Below, piece after piece: positions 50,925 to 63,689 of a stretch of 64,000 nt of DNA (positions are counted from its first letter, which is position 1; every line of letters begins with the position of its first letter). The DNA comes from Lingula anatina. Lineage: Eukaryota > Brachiopoda > Lingulata > Lingulida > Lingulidae. The stretch covers positions 274,278 through 338,277 of the forward strand of contig NW_019775429.1 in the NCBI RefSeq assembly GCF_001039355.2. Direction: 5' to 3'. Under the pieces are notes generated by a model, which made no database searches, was not told the origin of the DNA, and worked only from the letters and a program-made list of their open reading frames with translations. The translations under genes were made by a program, and so were the position numbers.

Positions 50925-51080
50925 ACAATGAATGTGGCCATTCAGAAAAGATGATGGAGGCGGGGAGACCATCGAGAATCAGCGGCATCGCTTTTTTTTT
51001 CAATTTAACAATTCAATTTCAATTTTTGAAGAAGTGTGGTCGGCCATATTTAGTCAGCGGATCAGTTAGTACATGTACTC
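50925..51080. mobile_element. related MITE fragment (GGATCAGTTAGT family)
   Basis: Contains GTGGTCGGCCATATTTAGTC then GCGGATCAGTTAGT at the right, and ATGTGGCCATTCAGAA at the left. It is a shorter, decayed relative of 43282-43561. Confidence 0.6.
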
Positions 51081-52836
51081 GGATTATCTATTCTGATTAG
51101 CCCCTATGTTCCTTTGTAAAATGAGCTCCAGACAGACGGGTTACAGTTAATAGCAGCTTGAACAAATAAAAGCGATCGTGGTATGTAAATAGCTGTTGGT
51201 GTTTTGGACCAAAGATGTTTGTAAACATGTTTACAGTTTATGGAGTTACCTTGACTTTGATTTTTTAAAATTAGCCACGTGCTAATGGAGTTACCTTGAC
51301 ATAGATTGTTAATATTGGCAACGTACTGATGCACAACCAGGCAGTTCAGGTTGATCTTTCAGTGAAAATCGTTGAGTACATTTTACCCGATATAACCATT
51401 AGAAATCATTGGTGTTTTTGAAAATACGATAATAGCAATATGTCTGTCGATATCAATATTACAAAAGAACGCTTGGGATATTTACTTCCCGACAGCGTTG
51501 GTACCTTTCTATATAGAGCGATAAAGAATAATTTTGAAAAGTTATTTTGATGAAAGCATTTTCAAACTTCATTCCCATATCAACTCTGTGCTGCATGTGT
51601 ATGAAAGCTCTTTCTTTCAGTGTTAACTAGCCACGTTCTTCACTAAGAGCACAAGAATTGTTTAAGATACGCACGTTATTTCCTTTTTTCTTAATTCCAC
51701 GTACATTGGTATTGTTCTATGATGACATAAGCACACATTTGGCACTATATATCATGTTTGATATACAGTCCACTACGCTATGCCCACACCTACACGATTT
51801 GGAATTCAGCTTAATCATTTTTCGTTTTCATGTAATATCAAGACAGAACATTTGTGTGCCTTGGCTTTATCGAACCGGTTGTAATTCTATATTTGATTAC
51901 TCCCATTAGATGCGAATTACATGTTAGGCTATTTGGGAAAAATGCCACCAACAGAAAGATAGCGTTACTCGAGACTTTGTGCCGGAAAGCAGACAAACAA
52001 GACTTCTTAATACTATGAGCTCCATCATTCCTCGTAAAGTTTGAAATATAGAAGCCACCCCAAACTTGCAATTATACAGACAACCATAATTGTTATTTTA
52101 AAATATAATATTATCACTATTTAAATATGATGAAAACTGAATAAACAACACAATGTCATGCGTATTCAGGTGAGGGAAAAGAGGAAGTCAACTTTAAAGC
52201 TTCGGCAAAAGGTATGGACTCGTAATAGTGCTCGTAATTTTGACCAAAATAATAAATGATTATCGTTAAAACTTAAAGAATAAATTGGTCTCACCTATTT
52301 TCTTATTTTGTACGCTCACCAGGTTTCCGCTCAAATTGGCCTAGCATGATCAAGTTCCATAACAAAAAATTTGAAACAAAATTATTGGAAAAAATATAAG
52401 AACTAATCCGATTATATCTAGTCTAAGATGTAATCTGGTCCATTAAGGTCATCAACGCTCCTTTAATTGGATTAGAATAAACTGAATTTTTTGATAATCA
52501 GATTGGTTGAAACAGTGTTCACAAGGCAACGTGTGAAAAATGAGAAAAAAATAGCAGCCCATCATGCGTGGTTTTGTTGACCTGGATGGTTGATCTACAT
52601 CTACTCCGCCAGGTGTCACCATGAGTAAAGTTCCAGTCGGGATGATACAGTGCTCCCGAGATTCACGTCATATATACATAAATATATATATATATAATAA
52701 GAAACTTATTCAAGCGGCTTCCTCCATTGTTTATTCCGTCCGACCTTTTCCCCGAAGGCTCTTCAGGGGCATACAATTTCAAAAGGAAGTATTTTAATGG
52801 AATCATGTCTGACTGACCTGCATTTTAGAGCAAGTT

Positions 52837-53048
52837 GTCTAAGGGCGCATTCCCATAGATTTTAGATCGATCTATTCCCGTGGGGAGTATCACTAGATTA
52901 CTGTCAGATAATCCGGCTTAAATTTCCGTCCCGCCTACTGCAAGCTGTAAGGGGGTTACCAACTTTCGTGCCCGATTGGCTGACAGCTATTTAGCGTGAA
53001 CCCCCAGGGAGTTAGGTCGATCTAATCTCTGGGAATGGGGTCTAAGGG
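52837..53048. mobile_element. MITE of the AGATCGATCT-TIR family
   Basis: Left end reads GGGCGCATTCCCATAGATTT then TAGATCGATCT. The complement of the right end reads CCCATTCCCAGAGATTAGATCGACCT. The interior shares GTATCACTAGATTACTGTCA and GATAATCCGGCTTAAA with the copies at 12361-12480 and 55646-55872. About 210 bases, no open frame. Confidence 0.8.
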
Positions 53049-55645
53049 TGTCATCACCGCGAGATTCAAGTCACTCTGTCAGTATTAAAATGATGGAAGA
53101 GACTTCAGACATTATTTAGTATATTTATCATATCACTGTATAGCGTCATGTAGGGTAAAAGAAGTTAGCGTTTAGTTACATGTATAAAGAAAATTCTAGT
53201 CGCAAGTCCTGAATATAATTTTTCTTGTATTAATTCGAATAGATTTCTAAATGACAGCTTGGTGGCCATTTTGGATAATGCACTTTTAAGTTTTAACAGG
53301 TCACTGGATTATGGCACGCCAGGGTCCTTAGATCAAACTGAGCTCAGAATGTTAAACTGGCATCAATTCACTGACGCGTATCACGTTCATCGTTTCAATC
53401 AATGATTTAAGTATTTCCTTCTATAATCTCACGCATCAAGCTGTTGCATTAAGGCTTTGCCTGACACATTTTACTCCATCGCAATACACACACACACACA
53501 CACACTCTCACACACACACACACAAAGCACAAACGCACACACATTGACAAACGCAAGCACGAGCGTACACACCTCGAAGCAATTGTAGTTATTTTGTTCA
53601 TATACAAATAATATGTATTTGTCAGATATGCTAGGAAATATGGTGGTACTGACATCAGCTAACCATCAATAATTCATAGACTCTTAAAGTAGCAATTATA
53701 GAAAACTGGAGAATGAAAAAGTAGGAAAAGCTGCTTGGCGTTTCTCCTTGCTATCATCTCTGGCACTGGGTGAACACAATTGGAATTGACTATGAAATAA
53801 GACACTGCCTAGGATATCGGATTTGCCGCCCTTCAAGACAGCATGGCGAACAGTTCCAACTCACCACGAAGCTGCTGGCAAGTACATGCAAGTCTCATCT
53901 CAGCTTTGTTTCGCAAATCTCACATCTTTTTTTCCATTGATGGATGCCATGACAGCGAGAAACCTTTTACTGTTTCCATGAATAAATGTCAGGACAATTC
54001 TAAGCATGTCAAAAAAAAAAAAAAAAAAAAAAAAAAAGAAAAAAGAACGATTGTTCTAAACACCTATTATTTGTATCATAGTGTGTAACACTTTGCAGAC
54101 ATACCAGTATGTACGATGCATGCTGAAGCGCGCGTGTGTGTATGTAGCGGTAGTGTGTATCTGGGAACCTATCAAACGTGAACAAAACATGAAACCAATA
54201 ACAGTCATATCAGAAAACACTCGATTCAGTATTGTTTTCTGTGACGGCAACCCGCGACAACACAAGGGCTTCAAATAAGCAGCACCTGACTGAATTCTGA
54301 CACATTTACAAATGTGAAAACTCAAAATGTGTACAATAAAAAAGATAACAGTCGTGCGAAACGCATCCACATACACGCCAAATAAACGCTGTCAACTTAC
54401 CTGTGACACAGTGGAAGTGTGACTCTTGCTGTTAATAGAAGTGTGCTTAAAGGTAAACACATATGACTGTGGAAGTCAACCCCGATCTTTGATGTCTCGA
54501 CTCCACTCCCTCGTGAATAACCACTACCGGAATCACAAGTAGCCGGCTGCGTAGCGTTCTCCTCTCTATATATCTGTACGACAGATGTAATTGTGCGTGA
54601 CTCCAGATAACCAGGTGACGTGCCGCTCGTTAAACGGCTGCGCATGCGCAGCGATTTTTTTTTTTTCGTTTGAAAGAGACTCTAGTACAGATATATATAT
54701 GTGTGTGTGGTTGTGTGTCTTGAAACAAATAAAAACCAAATATGTGTCTTACTATAGCAAAGCAGGAGAGGTAACATTTTTTGTTGTGCTTTCTATCCAA
54801 AAGAAGGGCGTGAGTTACGCTATCTCGACACAAGTGAATTTATTGAATGTTTGTATTACAAAATACGAGTAAATTAACCTAGATTGCAAAATGGTTTAAA
54901 TTTGCAAAATCTGTTGGAAGAAGTAAAAGAGTTAAATGAAGATCATCGAATTGAACAAAAAACATACTGAAATAAGGCTGTCGGCATGTCTAATTCGAAG
55001 TTTATTTATAATAATAAACATAAACAAGACAGTGTAGATTCATATACCAAACAACAAAAACATACACTGTATAGCAACAATATTTACAAAATCAATAAAT
55101 ACATTAATAAATAAACTGAAGAGGGCGACAGCTTTTGAAATGTTAATCCGTCCATTCTGATTTTCCATGTCTTTTCCAAACAGTGCTACTCAGTATATTT
55201 CTAAAAAGCAAAACAAAACAACGGCTGGACAGGTATAAGGACTGATGGATCAGCGACATGGCCAGACACTTTGATGAAAATATATACAGACACACGCACG
55301 CGAGTGTGCTCGCATAAAACATCGTAATGAACACCCTTATGTCAAACGTGTCTATATTACCGCCAAACCACCAGCAGACGTTGCCATAGTGTGGCAATAT
55401 AACGTATGCGCAGTCGTTTCTCAGGTCCCTGTTAATGCATTGTCTCCATTTTATAATAACAAAATAATATAATAAAATAGGATAATTTTCAATGCAAATG
55501 ATTTTTCACATCCATACTTAAGGTTGCCGGTTGTTGTGTTTTCACTGCGTTTTATAAAACGGGTGTAAATTGTACTTAATTTTCAGCTCTGTGCTAACGG
55601 TCCTCAGTCACGTGTTGCGTATTGTGTCAAGCTCATCCAGGACTT

Positions 55646-55872
55646 GCACCCCATTTCCATAGATTTTTAGATCGATCTATCCCTGTGGGGAGTCTCACTA
55701 GATTACTGTTAGCTTGGCCGGCTTAAGCGTCTGTCCCGCCTACTAACAGCTGTAAGGGGGTAATTAACTATGGTGCCCGCTCGGCTGACTGCAATTTAGC
55801 GTGAACTCCCAGGGAGTTAGGTCAATCTAAATCTTAATCTTTAGATCGATCTAAATCTCTGGGAAAGCACCC
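55646..55872. mobile_element. MITE of the AGATCGATCT-TIR family
   Basis: Left end CACCCCATTTCCATAGATTT then TTAGATCGATCT. Complement of the right end GGGTGCTTTCCCAGAGATTT then AGATCGATCT. The interior carries AGTCTCACTAGATTACTGTTA and CAGCTGTAAGGGGGTAATTA. The right arm contains a short internal repeat of ATCTAAATCTT. Confidence 0.8.
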
Positions 55873-58586
55873 TTGGTCATGTGCAGACAAAAGGGGTGGA
55901 ACAAGCGGGGATCAAAGGAGTCTGACTTATTTCTTCATGTCTACGATCCATCGAATATTTGCGGGGAGGGAGCGCAGCATCTAGAATTAACGATCATTAT
56001 ATATTATTCTTGAAAAAAGAAAAAAAGAAAAGAAAACTGGCAAAGCAGATTGCTGATGGATTTTCGAGTTTTGGCGGCCATAATGACAGACCTCAAGCTA
56101 AGACCCCGCGTGGTGCGCTATCACCATGGCAACTGCACACAACATACGTCACACGTACATGATCAAGAATTCATTGCATTCGACTTTGAACATTCTCTAT
56201 GACTCCATGCAGGTGCAAAAGAACAACCTACTTGGATAAAGATGGCTTGCCTTTAAGACAAAAATCTTAAGCTGTGATGTGATGAAAGCGAACATGTGTC
56301 CATTTTGTAAAACGAAATTGCATTTTTATGTCTTGTGTGAATGTTTTGTTGACGTAAGCATACAGATAAATCAATTAATTAAAACTGTATAGTTTAGTTT
56401 GATATCTCAGTACATATAACCTATAATGTGTACGACCCCGGCGTACAACCATCACTGGCTGTTGTAGCGGTGGTGCTAAGACTGCCAGTCATATAGACAA
56501 TGCAGCGATATCACAGCTAACCTTAATATAATTCCTTGACCATTTAGCGCCAACACCACAGGTCATGTCACTGCTCTAAAGGTCTAACGCTAATTAACTT
56601 ATTATTTAAGAACATTTATGACTCCTCCCCTTAAGGCGATGGGATGTCACTGCCAGTTAACTTTGTAATGAATAATTTGGTCACAGACACTTTCTTTAAC
56701 TCCACGGAGATTTTCACTTCATGACAGATGCCCGCCTTCAATAAGTTGAACACGTTGGAATTACTAACGAAAGTGAAAGTCGGGATAGTCCCTAAGATAA
56801 CGGCTGAGGTTTTCTATTTCTACAGCTTATTTCAGTGATAACGCAAAGATCAAAGGATAGAATTGTTTAATCAACATCGTGAAATCCCTATCGACCGCAT
56901 GACAAACTGCATGACAAACGCTGCTATTGTGGTTGTTGTTCGCCTTACTGAACCTGTCCTGCCACGTGATTCGCTTGGCTGTAAGCTCCAACTAGCTTTC
57001 AATTGGTCAGGCTGTAGACTGTTTTGTGGACATTGTGCCAACGTTTTAGTGGCTACCTGTGCACTTTATAAAATATAGATCTCATACGAAGAATTATTAT
57101 CCCTTTAAGCGTCAATTATGGAATTCAAAGCAATTCAATTTCTTTTTCCTGCTAGGGGAAAAAAGACCAAATCACGCGGACAGTAGGCCTCATGGCACAT
57201 TAGTTACTTTGAATTTTACAAATTTTATCAACGTACTCTTAATACCGGATATTTTTTCTGAAAACGTCTTCCTTTACACAGGTTTTATGCACTCAAGCAG
57301 AGAGTCTTAAAATAGCCAAAGAAAATTCCCAAGGAATTGAGAATAGTCAGTTTGAATATGCTTAATCAAGGTTTGTACTTTGGGCGGTTTCCTGTACTTT
57401 CTTGATATCTGTTCAATTTTACTTCCATTGGGATACGAGTTTCAGGAAAATTGATCCGATAGCGGATCCTCACCAAAACTGGGGGATCAAAATGCAATTT
57501 TTCTTTGGACAGAAAATGCATTATTCCTTGTTATCTATGAAATCATTTGCCAATGATGTAAATAAGAACTGATTAAAGCCGCCTTGTGTCTAGGAGGTCC
57601 CAGACAGCAATCACCTGCCCCGGGAACACATCATTTCTACAACATTACCGCCTTTGATGTTTACCATATGCCACAGCTACCACCTGGCGCTGCGAGCTAT
57701 TATATCTAATGGTTGAAACGATTCCAATCTACATTTAGATTGAAAACCGTTGATTTCAACATAAAGTGACGTGCAATTATTCATAGAAAATTATTTCATG
57801 TTATCTAACTCTTTACTAGGAAGAGTTGTTTCTTCCTTTATGTCAATCAGATACATTATAAGACATAGTAAGCACTTGTATATTTCGAACGCGTGTGCGC
57901 GTGCGGGCAAACAAACAAACAAAACACACACACACACACACACTGTATGCCAACATTCCAAAGTTGCGTCAGCCCGAGTCACAAGCAATGAAATTGTTCT
58001 ACGTTACCTCTCTGATTAGTTTATTTGAAGAAAAGTGAAGATAGAATACCACTTTGGACGATACTCGAGGCTTTTAAGTTTACCATTTGTCATTTATTCG
58101 CTGAATTATTTTTATTGATTTATCCAGCGATCGACCTTTTACATAGACTTGGGGAAGTCTTACATAGCTGGCACACCTTCATGGTTCCTTGATGACAACA
58201 CTAAATAATCACGGTAATATCGACATCAACAACTTTAAATTCATTTTATTGATGCTGTCAGTTTTCCCTTATTGTCTATAAAAGGTACTATTAAGGATTG
58301 AAGGATTTCCCCGCCCACATTAATTTTCCTCGAGATTCCTAAGAAATCACAGCTCTGCCCGTCCTTGCGTTTGGATATGATGTTTTATATCATTTGTAAT
58401 ACAATGACTTAATTCTTAGTAACTGGCCTGTATATTTAAGAAGATCGACACCAGGTACATTTTCTGAGTTAATTTAGTTTTTAAGGTATGAATTGGGAAA
58501 GAATATTAGCTTTGCAGAAATGTAAAAACAGAAAATATGGCTTTTGTAAATATTCAAACGCATACAGAATACCTTAAATATTAATC

Positions 58587-59138
58587 TACGAGGTATAATC
58601 AACAAGTTCTCGGCCTAATATACTTTGATTCAATACATTGACAGATAATCCAAATCAGTCGATAATTTTATCTAATTGAAGGTCATTGGTTGAGAGAATA
58701 GGATTACAACGCTTATTATTACATCAGAAAGTCTCTGTAAAGACGAGAAGGGTGCGTAAAACTGACAAAATGGAGAATGCTCACACGTCGCAAGTTGCCA
58801 TGGCTGCCGCGACTGAATCCGGCTTCGAAGTTCTTCCTCATCCCCCATATTGTCCTGATTTAGCCCCTTCTGACTACTATCTGTTCCCAAAACTGAAAAC
58901 TAACCTTCGTGGTAGAAAATTCGGAAGCAATGAAGGCGTCATAGATGCAATAAATGAGTACAATGTACTTGGGGGACCAGGATGAAGACTTCTATTTAGA
59001 AGGGATACGTAAATTAAAACAGCGATGGATAAAGTGCATCAAGCTGAAGGGAGATTATATTGAAAAGTAAAAGCCAACTTTTCATTCCTAGGTATTCTAA
59101 ATTACTAGAGGGCGGGAACTTTTTGATCTTACCTCGTA
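58587..59138 (+). mobile_element. mariner-like transposon remnant
   Basis: Bounded by TA at 58587-58588 and 59137-59138, the target duplication of Tc1/mariner elements. Terminal inverted repeats: left CGAGGTATAATCAACAAGTT, complement of right CGAGGTAAGATCAAAAAGTT, both continuing into a CTCGGCCT/CCCGCCCT stretch. At about 550 bases it is less than half a full mariner (about 1.3 kb), so the interior is largely deleted while both ends remain. Confidence 0.88.
58740..59068 (+). pseudogene. mariner transposase C-terminal fragment, frameshifted
   Basis: The frame up to 58985 carries HPPYCPDLAPSDYYLFPKL, the block holding the third catalytic Asp of mariner transposases, then KTNLRGRKFGSNEGVIDAIN. 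A frameshift near 58965-58985 moves the last part (FYLEGIRKLKQRWIKCIKL..., ending GDYIEK and a stop at about 59066-59068) to another frame. The DNA-binding domain and first two catalytic residues are missing. It cannot encode an active enzyme. Confidence 0.88.
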
Positions 59139-59442
59139 ATTCGATCTGACTGAGGGTATCCGCCATGACAGGAAGGGAATTCTTAGGAATATTATGGAAG
59201 TCCGGGTCTCATATGATACCTTGTAAGTACAGGTTGAGGTGAACTGGAAATATCCGGGTCAGTATGAGGAACAAATGTCACCTGTACAAAGTAATGAAAG
59301 CAGACCACTTTTCACAGAAAACAACCAAACTTGTACCACGTCTGGTAAAAATGTATTTTATTTGTCTGAAATCTAATTTATTTGTCTGGCATTCTTTGAA
59401 ATTCACAAGAAGCGGTTGCTAATTATTCTGTTTTCCTTTCAG

Positions 59443-59695
59443 AATCCTTACGTTGCAGTCTGGGAAAGTCAATCTTCTAAGGCGTATTTTGATTAAACGA
59501 GGTGACCCTAGCATCTTAGCGGCAAACACATCGACTAAAAAATGTATTAAAGATTGCCACTGTCATTTGAACAAGTATGAATCCCGGATGAAAACAAAAC
59601 TTAATGATATCTTAACGTACAGTGTGTACGAAAGTCCATGTGCCAAATTAGATGATCAGATCAACTTGATACAATCAAAGTACAAAAAAATATAA
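59443..59695 (+). other. possible exon of unknown gene, weak
   Basis: A good acceptor (TTTTCCTTTCAG, ending 59442) is followed by an open frame of about 84 codons to a stop at 59693-59695. It is rich in Lys and Leu and includes four Cys (KKCIKDCHCHLNK... ESPCAK). I recognise no domain and see no partner exon on the plus strand. It may be chance. Confidence 0.2.
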
Positions 59696-61178
59696 AATGA
59701 CATATTCCAAAGATGCTCAGACATAAACAGGAAACCTTGTGTACTTCAAAGATGGTTCTGTAATTGTGAAAATGTAGATAAAAAGCTTTACAGTATGAAT
59801 AACGCATTTTGATTTTTGAATCTGAAATTTCATACCCCTGTATATAAGAGGACATGCTAACAATTTTGCAATTTTAAATTATCCATGACATATTTTTCAA
59901 AAACGTACCTTAATTTAATGTGACACAAATATTAAAATGGCGCCTGGGAAGTAAATTATTCGAGTCTCTCTCTATAGGAACCCTATACATGTAGACTCTG
60001 TGGGACTCTATAGGAATTCTATCAGAAGTTGAGATAAGAAAGGATAAAATTTTGAGCCAACTTCGTATTGGGTCCTAAAGGGCATTATAGCAATGTGTTG
60101 TTCAGTCTCAAAGTCAAGAATAACGCTGTTTTATCATCGTATATTGTATTTATTAGGGACCATCAAAGATGTGTTTCACAGTAAAATATTCATTTGTGTC
60201 TGGATACACCAGGTGTGTCTTGTGTACTGCAGTCAGCATTTCCAACTGAAGACTCTAACTATGTCATTACAAGTAATACTGGACAACACATTGGTATTTG
60301 TGAATATTTATTGTTATACAATGAACTCAATAGTAAAATATAGCACTTACATTAAGCAAAGGCTCCTTATCATTTGCTAATGTTGGTATACCATGATTGA
60401 TAGCGGTGTTAATACTTGGGTATATCAATCTTAAGAAAAATTAAAATAATGAGTTATTTAAAAAAGGTGACACTGTCAACGCGTATAAAGTACATCTCCA
60501 TGTGTCAAAACTCGTGACATGGCACACAATTGTAAACCACATAAATACAAAACAAGTGTAAAAACCATAGTTTGACAATTTGTGCAAAGTGCATTAAACT
60601 TCAAACTTCAATGAGCTCAAACTTAAAAAAACACTGTTTACCAACAAAACAAAAATATTTATAAAGCACACAAAATAAGTGGATTTTACTAAAAATGTGT
60701 AAAGATATTGTAAACAATATATGTAAACAGATCATTGATATGAATGTACGCCACTGTTTCCAACATAATTATGCAATTTTCACATTAAGTTTACAAATTA
60801 AATGCATGTAAATAAACAACTAAAATAAATAATAAAAATTAAATTGAAAGTAAAATAAATATTTTTTTTAATCTGGCATATGTGCAAATAATAATGAAGC
60901 TAACAATACATCAAAAATGGAATCATTTATAAATTGAGCATATCAGATAACTTTACAGTATAATTATACATGTATATAACTTGCAGTAGCATAAAGGTTC
61001 ATATTCATGGACATGACAGCTGCAATCAAATGTACGTCTATTCTGGGAAGTCTTCACTACAAGCTCACCAAGGAGGGGTAAAGGGCCCACATTTTAAATG
61101 TTCACACCCTGAGAGTCAGGGCACTATAAAGCTTGCTCACTATACCTTTCCTACATTAGCTTTACGGTATTGCTGATG
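59696..61178. other. AT-rich intergenic, no gene recognised
   Basis: Strongly AT-rich without coding signal, lying between the mariner remnant and the 3' end of urocanase. It may include 3' UTR of that minus-strand gene. Confidence 0.4.
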
Positions 61179-61352
61179 TGGGTAATATATGAAATCAAGA
61201 TGGAGTTGGCAATACTGAAATCTAGAATCTTGGGTAATCTTTGGCTGCACAATGGACAACTGCTGTGGGTAATATATGAAATCAAGATGGAGTTGGCAAT
61301 ACTGAAATCTAGAATCTTGGGTAACCTTTGGCTGCACAATGGACAACTGCTG
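61179..61352. repeat. tandem repeat, two copies of 87 bases
   Basis: GGGTAATATATGAAATCAAG begins each unit; the two units (61179-61265, 61266-61352) differ at about one base (GGTAATC/GGTAACC). The period is a multiple of three, so open frames run through on both strands, but the repeated peptides have no known motif. It lies 240 bases beyond the urocanase stop. Confidence 0.85.
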
Positions 61353-61592
61353 TCATACATGCTACTCCTAGAACAGCTGTATTAATGAGGTCAGTCTTTG
61401 GACAGATACTGTCTTATACTTCATTTTTAGTACTAAACTTCCAGACTGTTGTATCATTCAAGACTAATTTGTATACAAATACAGTTTAACTTAATATCCA
61501 TGCATAGCACTGGTCTTGTTATTGTCAATGACCTTTACAATAATCAACACTGACCTTGACCTACATACAGCTTTGGTGCCTTATTAAATGAC

Positions 61593-63411
61593 TCATTCTC
61601 TCAATGCCCTGTCTAGGATGCTCTCATCCTGCACATGGTAGGGTACTGTGACCTTGAGACGCTCATTTTGGTCCATGGCACGGCAGATCGTCTCCTCTGC
61701 GTAAGCATTTCCAGACCAACTACGCCGCGCAACCTGTGGTGAGTTAGAAGCAGCACAATGTAGAACATGATACCATATATATGATATTATGTGATAGCAG
61801 TGTAGAAATTGGGCACACTTATTTTTAAGATAAGACAAAATATTTAAAGGTTCTGTTTTTCATTTTTCCATAATACATACAAGAACCTGAAACAAGTCAG
61901 ATATGGTTGACAATGAAATACAAATGAAGTAAACTTAATATATATGTATTCTAAATTAAATCATTATAATACTAGTTTAAAAATATATATAATATCTTAA
62001 CATATTAATAGTTGAATAATAAAACTTATATAATAAACTATTATCCAAATTAAATGAAAATATGAAAAGAAATTATTTACATGCAAAGTGGGAATATGTG
62101 GTTGATAGCAGAAAGTAAAGTGAGAGTAAAGTGAGTAAAGTGAGTGTGAACAAACAGTTTTCTGGACCTGGACCATAAACCAGTGAGGAACCAGAACGTC
62201 TAATAGGGATAAATGGAAACAAGGAATAAAACAGACAGAAGAAAAGAAACAGAAATCGAAGGAGATAGAGTTAACTAAAAATAAGAAATAGAAGTATATA
62301 TTATTATTTCAAAAATATAACATGGTTTGTGACATATATGTATGAATATGAATTATCACATTAACGTACATCAACATGCTAGTATAACAATCAATATTGC
62401 ATGATACTTGCTGTTACATAATGTATATGTGTGACATGATACCTGTGTTATATGATGACAATGTAACATACCACCTGTGTTACATGACACTCATGTTACA
62501 TGATGACGATGTTACATGACACTCGTGTTACATGATGACGATGTTACATGACACTCGTGTTACATGATGAGTGTGTTTAGAGGCATGTCACTCACCCCAT
62601 TAGACACATCCCACCCCAGCATCAGTTTTGCTCTCTCTCCGGCATCCTAAAGAAATGTATAAAAAGAACATAATCCTACTTCATGATGTCACTGTTTGTT
62701 AAGCATTTGAATACATAAACGTAAATTTCATCTTTGGGGAACAAAATAGATGAAAATGTTTTTAAAAATTATAGGAATTATAAGCAAACAGCAGTTACCT
62801 CAGAGCCATCCAAGACAAGCCCAAACCCACCGTTCATCACCTCTCCCCTGAAATAACGAGAAAAGGAGAAATGTAATTCTGTATTGAACATGGTGACCCA
62901 ATAAAACAAAAACCTATTTTAAGCGTAGTAAAGAAGGTGAAGCAATTTCACTGTTACTATATGCTAACCTAGTCCTCTGCACCTTCTTCAAATAAGCAAA
63001 ACATTAAAGAAAATGGTAAAATTCTACATAAATGAACAAATAGCGAATGTTTTACTTGAGTAAACAGTCAAGCTGAAGAAGGTAAATATTTCAACCCTCT
63101 TTTGTAAAATGTGACCAAACAAAATATATGCAGTTAAAGATTACTGAATGTGTCATGCCAGATATATTCAAACTGAAGTCAGCTAATAATGGAATTAAAA
63201 ATGATAATGATAAAATAATAATTATAATAATAAAAAGTTTTCTAAAACCACAGTCCATATTTCCCTTAGTATACAATAGTGAACAAATCTACAGTAATTG
63301 TTTTAAAATGTGATGAAACAAAACCTAACCATCCCACGCCCCCGCCATTGTGCAGAGCTACCCAGGTGGCACCACGGAAACTGTCTCCGATCACGTTCTG
63401 TACGGCCATGT
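61593..63411 (-). CDS. UROC1: urocanate hydratase, last four exons (5' part outside window)
   Basis: Cytosolic NAD-dependent enzyme of histidine breakdown: urocanate to 4-imidazolone-5-propanoate. Exons: 63330-63411 (MAVQNVIGDSFRGATWVAL... GGGVG), 62799-62847 (GEVMNGGFGLVLDGSE), 62596-62646 (DAGERAKLMLGWDVSNG) and 61593-61733 (VARRSWSGNAYAEETICRAM... RALRE, stop). Phases join exactly (2, 0, 0) with GT..AG borders. Together they give about 107 C-terminal residues of a protein usually near 670. The Gly-rich HNGGGVGWGE and ARRSWSGN blocks are diagnostic of urocanases. The codons look intact. Remaining exons lie right of 64000. Two minisatellites sit in or near its introns. Confidence 0.96.
62440..62575. 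repeat. minisatellite in urocanase intron, 32-base unit
   Basis: Units of the type GTTACATGACACTCGTGTTACATGATGACGAT repeat about four times, the last three nearly perfect. Located in the intron before the final exon, 20 bases from the donor of exon 62596-62646. Confidence 0.85.
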
Positions 63412-63689
63412 CTGACAATGAAAGAACAAAACATGATAAAGAAACATTTTAAAAGGCAATTTTTAACAGTTACTATAATAAAATATTTTAAATATATAAG
63501 AAATAAGCCATTTTTATGAATCAAAACATAAAGATTGAGCAGAAGTGCTGTTATCTTTTCAGAAAAATGTTTAGAAAAAAACCCCACTAGGTACTACAGA
63601 AATATTACTATCAACTGTTCCACTTCAGAACAATGAATGAACTTCTACCAGTCAGAATTAACACACACACACACACACATATATATATA

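Larger units (their letters stand above)
51081..58586. other. intergenic, no gene recognised
   Basis: Apart from the two MITEs at 52837-53048 and 55646-55872, a CA tract (53484-53524) and an A-run (54009-54036), I see nothing that supports a gene. Open frames here are under 110 codons, have no known motif and are mostly bounded by chance stops. Confidence 0.45.
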
